A stretch of DNA of 64,000 nucleotides from Sphingopyxis sp. JAI108 (GCF_013410105.1 NZ_JACCCJ010000001.1:1860001-1924000); one strand, 5' to 3'; shown: positions 17,093 through 25,622, counted from the first letter of the stretch. Program-made: numbers and translations. The notes: a model not told the origin generated them from the sequence alone.

Positions 17093-18301
17093 ATGAGCAA
17101 GGTTCTGGTGATCGGCGCAGGCGGCGTCGGATCGGTCGCGGTGCACAAGATGGCGATGAACCCCGACATCTTCCCCGACATCACGCTGGCCAGTCGCCGC
17201 AAGTTCAAGTGCGACGCGATCGCCGAATCGGTGAAGGAGCGCACGGGCGTGACGATCCAGACCGCCGAGGTCGACGCCGACCATATCGACGCGACCGCGG
17301 CGCTCATTCGCTCGATCGGCGCGACGCATGTCGTGAACCTCGCGCTCCCCTATCAGGACCTGACGATCATGGAGGCGTGCCTGTCGACCGGCGCGCATTA
17401 TCTCGACACCGCCAACTATGAACCGCGCGATGAGGCGAAGTTCGAATATCATTGGCAATGGGCCTATCACGACCGCTTCAAGGAAGCCGGGCTGATGGCG
17501 CTGCTCGGCTCGGGCTTCGATCCCGGCGTGACGAGCGTCTTCACCACCTGGCTGCGCAAGCACCATTTCGACCGGATCGACACGCTCGACATCCTCGACT
17601 GCAACGGCGGCGATCATGGCCAGCATTTCGCGACCAACTTCAATCCCGAAATCAACATCCGGGAAGTCACCGCGGTCGCCCGCCACTGGGAAAACGGCGA
17701 GTGGGTCGAAACCCCGCCGATGTCGGTGAAGCAACCGTTCGATTTCGAAGCCGTCGGGCCGAAAAATATGTACCTCATGTATCATGAGGAAATCGAAAGC
17801 CTGAAAACGCACCTGCCCGAAATCAAGCGCATCCGTTTCTGGATGACCTTCGGCGACGCCTATATCCAGCACCTCACCGTGCTCCAGAATGTCGGCATGA
17901 CGCGCATCGACCCGGTGATCTATGAAGGCCGCGAGATCATTCCGCTGCAGTTCCTCAAGGCCGTGCTGCCCGAACCGTCGAGCCTTGGCGAGACGACGAA
18001 GGGCAAGACCAATATCGGCGTCATCGCGACCGGCCTCGACAAGGACGGCAAGGAAAAGACGCTCTATCTCTACAATATCTGTGACCATGAGGACGCGTTC
18101 GCCGAAACCGGCAATCAGGCGGTCAGCTACACCACGGGCGTTCCCGCGATGATCGGGGCGGCGATGATGGTCACCGGGACCTGGTCGGGCGACGGCGTGT
18201 TCAACATGGAACAGATGGATCCCGATCCCTTCATGGCCATGCTCAACAAGCATGGCCTGCCGTGGCAGGTGAAGGAATTGGACGCGCCGCTCGACTTCTA
18301 G
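17093..18301 (+). CDS. Carboxy(nor)spermidine dehydrogenase
   Basis: Saccharopine-dehydrogenase-fold enzyme of 402 aa that reductively couples aspartate semialdehyde to a diamine (putrescine for carboxyspermidine). The N-terminal Rossmann motif is GAGGVGS at residues 8-14, and ASRRKFKCDAI matches an NADP-type specificity loop. Diagnostic segments include YLDTANYEP, GSGFDPGVTSVF and YTTGVPAMIGAAMM. The matching decarboxylase lies 1.6 kb downstream and ornithine decarboxylase 4.7 kb downstream, forming the carboxyspermidine route to spermidine. A good ribosome site (AGGAG) precedes the ATG. Homospermidine synthase is a longer relative, and length and context disfavour it. Confidence 0.88.
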   Translation: MSKVLVIGAGGVGSVAVHKMAMNPDIFPDITLASRRKFKCDAIAESVKERTGVTIQTAEVDADHIDATAALIRSIGATHVVNLALPYQDLTIMEACLSTGAHYLDTANYEPRDEAKFEYHWQWAYHDRFKEAGLMALLGSGFDPGVTSVFTTWLRKHHFDRIDTLDILDCNGGDHGQHFATNFNPEINIREVTAVARHWENGEWVETPPMSVKQPFDFEAVGPKNMYLMYHEEIESLKTHLPEIKRIRFWMTFGDAYIQHLTVLQNVGMTRIDPVIYEGREIIPLQFLKAVLPEPSSLGETTKGKTNIGVIATGLDKDGKEKTLYLYNICDHEDAFAETGNQAVSYTTGVPAMIGAAMMVTGTWSGDGVFNMEQMDPDPFMAMLNKHGLPWQVKELDAPLDF

Positions 18302-18320
18302 ATCTGACGCCACCCTCTAT

Positions 18321-18403
18321 GCCGTTCGTGCTGAGCTTGTCGAAGCACCGTTTTTCCCTTTAACCTGGGAAAAGCGGCCCTTCGACAAGCTCAGGGCGAG
18401 CGG
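18321..18403. repeat. Inverted repeat with CTGAGCTTGTCGAAG arms
   Basis: The 15-bp perfect core CTGAGCTTGTCGAAG (18331-18345) is repeated inverted at 18380-18394, with further partial matches outward (GCCGTTCGTG / CCGCTCGCCC). The 34-bp centre itself contains TTTTTCCC...GGGAAAA. This is a well-known dispersed intergenic element of sphingomonads and could also end transcription between the two flanking genes. Confidence 0.75.
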
Positions 18404-18435
18404 TTTTTATTGGCTGGCAAGCGCAAGGACGTGCC

Positions 18436-19521
18436 ATGAGATTTTACCTCGCCATTCTGGTGCTTCTCTCCCTTGCCACGCCCGCGCTCGCGCAAACCGA
18501 AGACTCCTACGCCCCGGCACGCGCGATCGTCGCCGACATCGGCAAGATCGTCACGCCGAACGGCGTTCAGGAAACCTTCGAGGCAACGCTCGGCGGCGCA
18601 CGGCAGATCGTGAACGTCCGGGGCGCGGACCAAGACAACCCCATCCTGATCTTCGTCCACGGCGGTCCCGGCGCTGTGGAGATGCCCTTCGCCTGGGCGT
18701 TCCAGCGCCCGTGGGAGGACGTCTTCACCGTTGTGCAATATGACCAGCGCGGCGCCGGGCGATCGTACCCGCTGAACGATCCCGCCACGCTCGCGCCGAC
18801 GATGACCGTCGAGCGCTACCGCGACGACGCCATTGAACTGATCGAGTTGCTCAAAAAGCGCTACGGCAAGCGCAAGGTCGTGCTGATGGGGCACAGCTGG
18901 GGTTCGATCGTCGGCCTGTCGGTCGCGGCCGAGCGCCCCGATCTGCTCTACGCCTATGTCGGCGTCGGTCAGGGCATAGATTTCCGCGAGGGCGAGAAGG
19001 CCGGCATGGCGTGGACGCGAGCGAAAGCGCTGGCGGCAGGCAACGCCGAAGCCGTCGCCGCGATCGACGCGCTCGCACCCTATCCGCAGGGCGAGTTCAC
19101 CATCGCCAAAGCCGATGGCTGGCGCAAATATGCCATTCCCTATGGCTCGCTGATCTACAACAAGCCCGACCTCAAATATTATTTCCAGACCCCGCGCCTG
19201 TCGCCAGAATATACCGCGGCCGATGTGCAGGCGTGGGGCAAGGGCAGCGCATTTTCGGTGACGACGCTCTGGCCGCGGCTCGCCGACGTCAGCTTCCAGT
19301 CGGTGCGCAAGATGGACGTTCCGATCGTCTTCCTGCTCGGACGGCACGACTATACTGTACCTTCGCCGGTGGCGGCCCAGTGGTTCGGACAGGTTGAAGC
19401 ACCCTCAAAGAAGCTCGTCTGGCTCGAACATTCGGCGCATATGCCGATGGTCGAGGAGCCGGGGCATTTCTTTGCCGCGCTGCTTCGCGACGTGCTGCCG
19501 CTGACGAAAGAGACCAAATGA
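18436..19521 (+). CDS. Exported alpha/beta hydrolase (proline iminopeptidase-like)
   Basis: A 361-aa S33-type hydrolase with a signal peptide (about residues 1-20, ending ALAQ). The oxyanion block HGGPG is near residue 75, the nucleophile elbow GHSWGS near residue 154, the acid in GRHDYTVPSP and the His in EHSAHMP near the C-terminus. Substrate unknown; relatives include aminopeptidases and esterases. It stands between the two polyamine genes of the carboxyspermidine route. The stop overlaps the start of the small membrane protein (ATGA). An AAGGA site precedes the ATG. Confidence 0.85.
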   Translation: MRFYLAILVLLSLATPALAQTEDSYAPARAIVADIGKIVTPNGVQETFEATLGGARQIVNVRGADQDNPILIFVHGGPGAVEMPFAWAFQRPWEDVFTVVQYDQRGAGRSYPLNDPATLAPTMTVERYRDDAIELIELLKKRYGKRKVVLMGHSWGSIVGLSVAAERPDLLYAYVGVGQGIDFREGEKAGMAWTRAKALAAGNAEAVAAIDALAPYPQGEFTIAKADGWRKYAIPYGSLIYNKPDLKYYFQTPRLSPEYTAADVQAWGKGSAFSVTTLWPRLADVSFQSVRKMDVPIVFLLGRHDYTVPSPVAAQWFGQVEAPSKKLVWLEHSAHMPMVEEPGHFFAALLRDVLPLTKETK

Positions 19522-19868
19522 CCGCCTATCTCGCGCCGATCGGGCTGCTGTTCGTCTCGAACATCTTCATGACCTTCGCCTGGTACGGCCAGCTCGGCGC
19601 GGTGTCGCGTCCGGTCTGGCTCGCGGTGCTGATCGCGTGGGGAATCGCCTTTTTCGAATATTGCCTCGTCATCCCCGCGAACCGCATCGGCTATGGCGTC
19701 TACAGCGCCGCCGAACTCAAGACCTTGCAAGAAGTGATCACCCTGATCATATTCGCCGGGTTCGCGGTCTTCTGGCTCGGTGAGAAGCTGACGGTGAACC
19801 ATCTCGTCGGCTTCGGTCTGATCGCGGCGGGGGCGTTCTTCATCTTCAAGGGACCGATTGCGGTCTGA
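19518..19868 (+). CDS. Small DMT-family (DUF486-type) membrane protein
   Basis: A 116-aa protein with four predicted membrane helices (about 5-22, 32-50, 70-88, 95-113), half the size of a standard drug/metabolite transporter and likely a dimer. The NRIGYG segment between helices 2 and 3 is typical of the DUF486 family. It is translationally coupled to the upstream hydrolase, and 24 bp separate it from the decarboxylase. Transport of a polyamine or peptide product is conceivable from context but not shown. Confidence 0.75.
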   Translation: MTAYLAPIGLLFVSNIFMTFAWYGQLGAVSRPVWLAVLIAWGIAFFEYCLVIPANRIGYGVYSAAELKTLQEVITLIIFAGFAVFWLGEKLTVNHLVGFGLIAAGAFFIFKGPIAV

Positions 19869-19892
19869 CTTAATTCAGGAATCCCAAGCGAC

Positions 19893-21065
19893 ATGGAAAC
19901 CCGTGCCGGCGACCCCGGAGCCTTTGCCCGCTTCGACCTGACCCGCGTCCCCTCCCCCGCATTCGTCGTCGATGCCGCGAAGGTGCGTGCGAACCTGGCG
20001 CTGCTGCGCCATATCGGCGACGCGTCGGGCGCGCGCGTGCTTGCGGCGCTCAAGGCCTTTTCCATGTGGTCGCTCGGGCCGACCGTCGCCGAATATCTCG
20101 ACGGCGTATGCGCCTCCGGCCTTTACGAAGCGAGGCTCGGCCGCGGCGAATATGGCGGCGAAGTCGCCACCTATTGCGCCGGCTACAAGGAAGCCGACCT
20201 GCCCGAGATCGCGGCGCTGTCCGACCATCTCATCTTCAACTCGCCCGGCCAGATCGCGCGATTCCGTCCGCTGCTCGACCAGCTTCGTACGCAGGGTGCG
20301 ACGTTCGACATCGGCCTGCGCATCAACCCCATGCACAGCGAAGGCGAGGTCGCGAAATACGATCCTGCCGCGCCGTGCAGCCGCCTCGGCTTTCCGATCA
20401 GCCAGCTGCTCCCCGAACATATGGAGGGCGTCGACGGCGTCCATATGCACAGCCTGTGCGAACAGGACTTCCCGCCGCTCCAGCGCACCTGGAACGCGGT
20501 GCAGCCGATGCTGCGCCCCTTCTTCGGCCAGCTCAAATGGATCAATTTCGGCGGCGGCCACCATGTCACGCGCGCGGATTATCAGGTCGACGACCTGATC
20601 GCTTTCCTGAAGCAGGTGCGCGCCGCGACGGATTGCGACGTCATGATCGAGCCCGGCGAAGCGATCGCGCTCGACGCCGGCATCCTGGTCGGGGAGGTGC
20701 TCGACCTGTTCGACAATGGCATGCCGATCGGCATCACCGACGTTTCGGCGACCTGCCACATGCCTGATGTGATCGAGGCACCCTATCGCCCCGCAATGCT
20801 CGATGAAGGAAGTGAAGGCATGCCCACGCGGCTCGGCGGCCCCTCGTGCCTCGCGGGCGACATCATCGGGGACTATCGCCTGCCCGGCGGTGCGCGCATC
20901 GGCCAGCGCTTCGCCTTCCTCGACCAGGCGCATTATTCGATGGTCAAAACCAACACCTTCAACGGCGTGCCGTTGCCCTCGATCTGGCTGTGGGATAGCG
21001 AGAGCGACGCGCTGAAGCTGGTCCGCGAATTCGGTTACGAGGATTTCAAGACGCGGCTGGGGTAA
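19893..21065 (+). CDS. nspC: Carboxy(nor)spermidine decarboxylase
   Basis: Alanine-racemase-fold PLP decarboxylase of 390 aa that removes the carboxyl group from carboxyspermidine (or carboxynorspermidine). The PLP lysine is K54 in LAALKAFSMW. HMHSLCEQ and the INFGGGHHVTR glycine loop (phosphate binding) follow. GEAIALDAG and the late CHMPDVIEAPYRP segment, with the catalytic-Cys region of this fold, are present. The final AHYSMVKTNTFNG block is characteristic of NspC proteins. It completes the polyamine module with the dehydrogenase at 17093. Whether the product is spermidine or norspermidine depends on the diamine supplied. The nearby ornithine decarboxylase favours spermidine. Confidence 0.9.
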   Translation: METRAGDPGAFARFDLTRVPSPAFVVDAAKVRANLALLRHIGDASGARVLAALKAFSMWSLGPTVAEYLDGVCASGLYEARLGRGEYGGEVATYCAGYKEADLPEIAALSDHLIFNSPGQIARFRPLLDQLRTQGATFDIGLRINPMHSEGEVAKYDPAAPCSRLGFPISQLLPEHMEGVDGVHMHSLCEQDFPPLQRTWNAVQPMLRPFFGQLKWINFGGGHHVTRADYQVDDLIAFLKQVRAATDCDVMIEPGEAIALDAGILVGEVLDLFDNGMPIGITDVSATCHMPDVIEAPYRPAMLDEGSEGMPTRLGGPSCLAGDIIGDYRLPGGARIGQRFAFLDQAHYSMVKTNTFNGVPLPSIWLWDSESDALKLVREFGYEDFKTRLG

Positions 21066-21092
21066 TCCAAACCCATTTTCACCTGGATGACG

Positions 21093-22751
21093 TTATTCGG
21101 CGGGAGCGCCAACCTCCGCCAAAGCCTGATGGATGTCGCTGACCACCACCGACCCCTCACCCACCGATGAAGCAACGCGCTTCACCGACCCCTTGCGGAC
21201 ATCGCCCACGGCATAGATGCGCGGCCAGCTCGTTTCATAGCGCGTCGGCATGCGGTCGAGTGCCCAGCCCGCCTTGACCAATTCGATAGGTGCGATGTCG
21301 GTGCCGGTCTTCACGAAGCCGCGCTCGTCGCACACCATTTCCTTGGGAAGCCAGGTCGTGTTCGGGTTCGCGCCGAGGAACAAGAACAGGAAGCCGCAAT
21401 CGCAATGCCCCTCCTCGCCGGTCTCGCGGCAGCGATAGGTTAGACCGGCGAGCCGATCCTCGCCGTGGAGCGCAACGACGTCGGTCGATGCTATGATCTC
21501 GATATTCGGATGCTCTTCGAGCCGCTTGACCAGATATTCGGACATCGTCTCACGCAGGCTCGACCGGCGGAAGATGACGTAGACCTTCTTCGCCACGCTG
21601 GCGAGATAGATCGCCCCCTGCCCCGCCGAATTGCCTGCCCCGACGATCGTAACCTCGGCATCGCTGCACAGCTGTGCCTCCATCGGCGTCGCGCCATAAT
21701 AGATGCCACGTCCTTCATAGACCTCAATGCCGTCGATCGGCAGGCTCTGATATTTAGCGCCGCTTGCGACGACGACCGCGCGGCTGCGCAGCTTGCGACC
21801 ATCCGCCAGATGCAGGCAATAGGCGTCCTCGTCGCGGTTGATCGACGCCGCGCGGACCGGCGCCACCAGCCGCGCGCCGAATTTCTGCGCCTGCACCGTC
21901 GCGCGGCGCGCGAGTTCGTTGCCCGAAATGCCGGTCGGGAAGCCTAGGTAATTTTCGATCTTCGACGACGTCCCCGCCTGTCCGCCCGGCGCCAGCGCAT
22001 CGAGCGCGATCACCGTCAGCCCTTCGGACGCGGCGTACACTGCCGCCGCCAGCCCACCGGGACCGCTGCCGACGACGATGACGTCGGCGGTCGCGCCGTC
22101 GGGAAGCAGGTCGAGCCCGAGCCCGGCCGCGAGTTGTTCGGGAGTCGGCTGGATCAGCACATCGGCGGCACCAAGGATCGCCACGGGCAGTTGATCCTCG
22201 GCCAGCCCGCGCTCGGCCAGAAGATGCCCTGCGACCGGCCCGTCGGCGGGGTCGAACCAGCGGTGCGCGACGCCATGCTTCATGAGCAGGTCGCGCATCG
22301 CATAGACGCTGCGGTCCATCGCCGCGCCGATAATGATCGTGACCGCAAAGCCGCGATGCTTGCTGAACTCGCGCCGCGCCGACAGCACGCGCACGAAGAT
22401 GTCCGAATAATGCGAATTGCCCGCGATCAACCGCTGGAAATCGGGGTGCGCGATGCGCAGTATCTCGCCGTCGGCGCCCATTTCGACGCGCGACAGATGT
22501 CGCTGCCCCGTCAATACCGACAGGTCGCCGGCGAATTGCCCTCGCTCCATCCATCCGACGCGCTTGCGGCCCTCGTCGGTCGACGCGAAAATGTCGGTGT
22601 ACCCCGACAAGGTCACGATGCAATCGGGAGCCATCGCCCCTTCTTCGATGAGCAGATCGCCGGCCCTGTGCGACTCGACCGTGCCATAGGCCCGCAGTTC
22701 GTCCAGTTCTGCGTCGGAGAAGTTGTGATTGACCTCGGCGCGAGAAACCAT
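21093..22751 (-). CDS. cNMP-binding domain + thioredoxin-reductase-like flavoprotein without redox CxxC
   Basis: A 552-aa three-part protein. Residues about 12-130 form a Crp-type cyclic-nucleotide-binding domain. Residues about 135-205 look like a glutaredoxin/thioredoxin-like domain lacking a CxxC. Residues about 222-545 form the FAD/NAD(P)H fold of thioredoxin reductase (GSGPGGLAAAVYAASEG, PGGQAGTSSKIENYLG, GAGNSAGQGAI, YAVGDVRKGSVKR). The redox-active CATC of thioredoxin reductases is GATP here (353-356), so disulfide reduction by the usual route is not possible. It may be a sensor or a different NAD(P)H oxidoreductase. It is transcribed divergently from ornithine decarboxylase. AAGGA lies 11 bases before the ATG. 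Confidence 0.85.
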   Translation of the reverse strand: MVSRAEVNHNFSDAELDELRAYGTVESHRAGDLLIEEGAMAPDCIVTLSGYTDIFASTDEGRKRVGWMERGQFAGDLSVLTGQRHLSRVEMGADGEILRIAHPDFQRLIAGNSHYSDIFVRVLSARREFSKHRGFAVTIIIGAAMDRSVYAMRDLLMKHGVAHRWFDPADGPVAGHLLAERGLAEDQLPVAILGAADVLIQPTPEQLAAGLGLDLLPDGATADVIVVGSGPGGLAAAVYAASEGLTVIALDALAPGGQAGTSSKIENYLGFPTGISGNELARRATVQAQKFGARLVAPVRAASINRDEDAYCLHLADGRKLRSRAVVVASGAKYQSLPIDGIEVYEGRGIYYGATPMEAQLCSDAEVTIVGAGNSAGQGAIYLASVAKKVYVIFRRSSLRETMSEYLVKRLEEHPNIEIIASTDVVALHGEDRLAGLTYRCRETGEEGHCDCGFLFLFLGANPNTTWLPKEMVCDERGFVKTGTDIAPIELVKAGWALDRMPTRYETSWPRIYAVGDVRKGSVKRVASSVGEGSVVVSDIHQALAEVGAPAE

Positions 22752-22859
22752 GGGAGGAGAGTCCTTTCGGGTTAGGTCTTCAACATGTTTCTAATACCGC
22801 GGCGCGCTTTTGTCTCGCCTTTGCCCGGCCCGGCGCGCGTCGCACCCGCTTCGCCGTGC

Positions 22860-23007
22860 ATGTTACCGTGCTATTACAAAATTGCGCCCAAGGGTCTTTA
22901 CAGGGGGGACCCCCGCCCATATATGCGCTCTCCGCTGCCCCAGGGGGACTTCCAATAACCGCAAGGCAGCCTTGGATGTTTAACGTTATTTTTGGGGGTC
23001 CCTTGAG
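22860..23007 (+). promoter_or_regulatory. Structured leader of ornithine decarboxylase (candidate speF-type element)
   Basis: The region before ornithine decarboxylase holds three features. A 32-codon ORF (ATG 22860 to TAA 22958) lies first. GGGACCCCC (22906-22914) is perfectly complementary over 9 bp to GGGGGTCCC (22994-23002), which lies immediately before the TTG start and contains its only G-rich Shine-Dalgarno-like run. CAAGG-cag-CCTTG (22962-22974) forms a hairpin in between. CCCCC at 22910-22914 could alternatively pair with GGGGG at 22943-22947. A conserved 'speF' RNA motif is known upstream of ornithine decarboxylase in alphaproteobacteria. I assign this to it by position and structure only. 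Confidence 0.5.
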
Positions 23008-24201
23008 TTGCACCAGCATCATAGCGCCCACGGGCTGATTCAGGCACTTTCGCCGGTCGAACCTGTTACGCTTGTCCGCCCGCATGCCGCGCGGCGCGCA
23101 GCGCGTTTCTTCATCGAGCGATTTCCCGGCACGACCATGTATGCGGTCAAGGCGAATCCATCGCCCGACCTGCTACGCGTGCTGTGGGACTCGGGCGTCA
23201 CCCATTATGACGTCGCCTCGATCGCCGAGGTCCGCCTCGTCGCGCGCACGCTTCCCGACGCGACGCTATGCTTCATGCATCCGGTCAAGGCCGAGGAAGC
23301 GATTTCCGAAGCCTATTGGAAGCATGGCGTGCGCACCTTCTCGCTCGACACGCTCGACGAACTCGAAAAGATCGTCCGTGCGACCGAAGGCGCGCAGGAT
23401 CTGAACCTGCTCGTCCGGCTTCGCGTCTCGTCCGACCATTCGAAGCTCAGCCTAGCCGCGAAATTCGGCGCCGAGCCCGACGAGGTCGCCGAACTGCTGA
23501 TGGCGACCCGCCAAGCGGCCGACGCGCTCGGCATCTGCTTCCATGTCGGCAGCCAGGCGATGACGCCTCATGCCTATGCGCAGGCGATGGAACGCGTCCG
23601 CGCCGCCATCGTCGCGGCGTCGGTCACCGTTGACATCATCGACGTCGGAGGGGGCTTCCCCTCCTCCTATCCGGGTATGGAGCCGCCGCCGCTCGACGCC
23701 TATTTCGAGACGATCCACCGCAGCTTCGAAAGCCTGCCGATCAGCTATTCGGCCGAACTGTGGTGCGAGCCCGGCCGCGCGCTGTCAGCCGAGTATAGCT
23801 CGCTCATCGTGCGCGTCGAAAAGCGTCGCGGTGACGAACTGTACATCAACGACGGTGCCTACGGCGCGCTGTTCGATGCCGCGCATGTCGGCTGGCGCTT
23901 CCCGGTCACGCTGCAACGCGAAGACCGCAGCGAGGCCGAGATGGTGCCGTTCAGCTTCTACGGCCCGACCTGCGACGACCTCGACCATATGGCGGGGCCT
24001 TTCTTCCTGCCCGCTGATGTCAAAGCCGGCGACTTCATCGAGATCGGCATGCTCGGCGCTTATGGGTGTGCGATGCGGACCAAGTTCAACGGCTTCGGCG
24101 CGGACGAGACGCATGTCGTCAGCGACGAGCCGATGGTCAGCCTCTATACGGGCGAAGTCGAGCAGGAACGCCGCAGCGCGACGGTGACCAAGCTGTTCTG
24201 A
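23008..24201 (+). CDS. Ornithine/lysine decarboxylase (alanine-racemase fold)
   Basis: PLP-dependent group IV decarboxylase of 397 aa that makes putrescine from ornithine (some relatives also accept lysine). The PLP lysine is K48 in MYAVKANPSPDLL. The HVGSQ segment and GGGFPSSYPG glycine loop (about residues 212-221) are present, as are CEPGRAL and the active-site Cys region FYGPTCDDLDHM. The only start between the last in-frame stop (22981) and the conserved core is TTG at 23008. The next ATG (23137) would remove part of the fold. It supplies putrescine to the carboxyspermidine route at 17-21 kb. The leader suggests polyamine feedback. Confidence 0.9.
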   Translation: MHQHHSAHGLIQALSPVEPVTLVRPHAARRAARFFIERFPGTTMYAVKANPSPDLLRVLWDSGVTHYDVASIAEVRLVARTLPDATLCFMHPVKAEEAISEAYWKHGVRTFSLDTLDELEKIVRATEGAQDLNLLVRLRVSSDHSKLSLAAKFGAEPDEVAELLMATRQAADALGICFHVGSQAMTPHAYAQAMERVRAAIVAASVTVDIIDVGGGFPSSYPGMEPPPLDAYFETIHRSFESLPISYSAELWCEPGRALSAEYSSLIVRVEKRRGDELYINDGAYGALFDAAHVGWRFPVTLQREDRSEAEMVPFSFYGPTCDDLDHMAGPFFLPADVKAGDFIEIGMLGAYGCAMRTKFNGFGADETHVVSDEPMVSLYTGEVEQERRSATVTKLF

Positions 24202-24226
24202 TCGCAACGGAATGCCAAAAAGCGGG

Positions 24227-24262
24227 GGGCCGGCGCTGCGATGCGACCGGCCCTTTTCCTTT
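24227..24262 (+). terminator. Intrinsic terminator after ornithine decarboxylase
   Basis: GGGCCGG (24227-24233) pairs with CCGGCCC (24247-24253), with an inner CGC/GCG extension in the loop, and is followed by TTTTCCTTT. It lies 25 bp after the stop codon and before the MFS gene. Confidence 0.75.
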
Positions 24263-24290
24263 CAGGACAAGGCGCTAGATTGCGCCGCTT

Positions 24291-25622
24291 ATGCAACCCT
24301 TTCACCATCTTCTTGCCAACAACCTGGTCGCGAACATCACCAATTTCACGGTGTGGTTCGCGCTCACCTTCTGGACCTTTCTCGAAACCCGGTCGGTGTT
24401 CGCGACGGGGATGATCGCAGGCATTTATCTCGTCCTCACCGCCGCGCTCGGTATCTGGTTCGGCAGTCTTGTCGACCATCATGGCAAACGCAACATGATG
24501 CTCGTCTCCAGCGCCGCCTCGCTGGCGCTCTACGCCGCCGCGCTCGCGGGCTATGCGCTCGCCCCCGATATTCGCGGTGCGGATACCGGGAGCATCACGC
24601 TCTGGCTCTTCATCCTCATCACGATGCTGGCGGTGATCGCCGGCAATATCCGCATGATCGCGCTGCCCACGCTCGTCACTTTGCTCGTGGCGGAAGATCG
24701 CCGCGACAAGGCGAACGGCCTCGTCGGCATGGTCAGCGGCATCGGCTTCCTCACCACCTCTGCGATCAGCGGATTCCTCGTCGCGTGGGGCGGCATGGCA
24801 GGGACGCTAGCCTTCGCGACCGGCTTCACGCTGGTCGCGATTGTCCACCTGCTGTTCGTCCGGATCGACGAGCCGCGTGTTGGCGAAGCGCATGACGCGC
24901 CGCGCCGCATCGACCTCGCCAGGACCCTTCGCGTCGTGCTGGGCATACCCGGCCTGATCGCCCTCATCCTCTTCACGACATTCAACAATCTCCTCGGCGG
25001 CGTCTTCATGGCGTTGATGGACGCCTATGGCCTGTCGCTGATGGAGGTCGAGGAATGGGGATTGCTCTGGGCGGTCATTTCCTGCGCCTTCATCCTCAGC
25101 GGGATGGTCATCGCGCGGACCGGCCTTGGCGTGAACCCCGTACGAACGCTGCTTTTCGTTAACCTCGCGGCATGGATCGTCGCGGTCTTCTTCACGGTCC
25201 AGTCGTCGATCCTGCTGCTGGCGGCCGGCTGCTTTATATGGATGTTCCTCGGCCCCTATGCCGAGGCGGCCGAGCAGACGACGCTGCAAAAGGTCGTTCC
25301 CTATGAACGGCAAGGGCGCGTCTTCGGCTTTGCCCAATCGGTCGAGCAGTCGGCGTCGCCGCTCACCGCCTTCCTGATCGCGCCGCTGACGCAGTTCATA
25401 TTCGTGCCGCTGATGACCGACGGTGCGGGCGCGGTCGCGATCGGCGACTGGTACGGCCGCGGGCCGGAACGCGGCATCGCGATCGTCTTTTCGATCGCCG
25501 GTGCGTTCGGTGTGCTTGCGACGGTCGCCGCTTTCCGGTCGAAATCCTATCGCCGGATATCGACCGCCTACGCGGTCGGTACCGGCAATGAAGCGGATAG
25601 CCTGACAGAACAGCCAGCCTGA
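24291..25622 (+). CDS. Major facilitator superfamily transporter
   Basis: A 443-aa polytopic membrane protein with about 12 hydrophobic segments in two bundles. The loop between helices 2 and 3 has the MFS motif-A-like sequence GSLVDHHGKRNMML. A longer cytoplasmic loop around residues 195-215 (EPRVGEAHDAPRRIDL) separates the two halves. The type resembles MFS exporters of the macrolide/EntS-like group, but substrate cannot be read from sequence. It follows the terminator of ornithine decarboxylase, so it is probably a separate unit. Confidence 0.85.
   Translation: MQPFHHLLANNLVANITNFTVWFALTFWTFLETRSVFATGMIAGIYLVLTAALGIWFGSLVDHHGKRNMMLVSSAASLALYAAALAGYALAPDIRGADTGSITLWLFILITMLAVIAGNIRMIALPTLVTLLVAEDRRDKANGLVGMVSGIGFLTTSAISGFLVAWGGMAGTLAFATGFTLVAIVHLLFVRIDEPRVGEAHDAPRRIDLARTLRVVLGIPGLIALILFTTFNNLLGGVFMALMDAYGLSLMEVEEWGLLWAVISCAFILSGMVIARTGLGVNPVRTLLFVNLAAWIVAVFFTVQSSILLLAAGCFIWMFLGPYAEAAEQTTLQKVVPYERQGRVFGFAQSVEQSASPLTAFLIAPLTQFIFVPLMTDGAGAVAIGDWYGRGPERGIAIVFSIAGAFGVLATVAAFRSKSYRRISTAYAVGTGNEADSLTEQPA

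Noticed and set aside
22856-23038. 60-codon plus-strand frame overlapping the decarboxylase start
   Set aside because: It runs through the start codon of the decarboxylase in another frame, and the 32-codon frame at 22860 is the better leader-peptide candidate.
22780-23085. 101-codon minus-strand frame in the ornithine decarboxylase leader
   Set aside because: No ribosome site, overlaps the start of a real gene, and composition looks random; the region is better explained as a structured leader.
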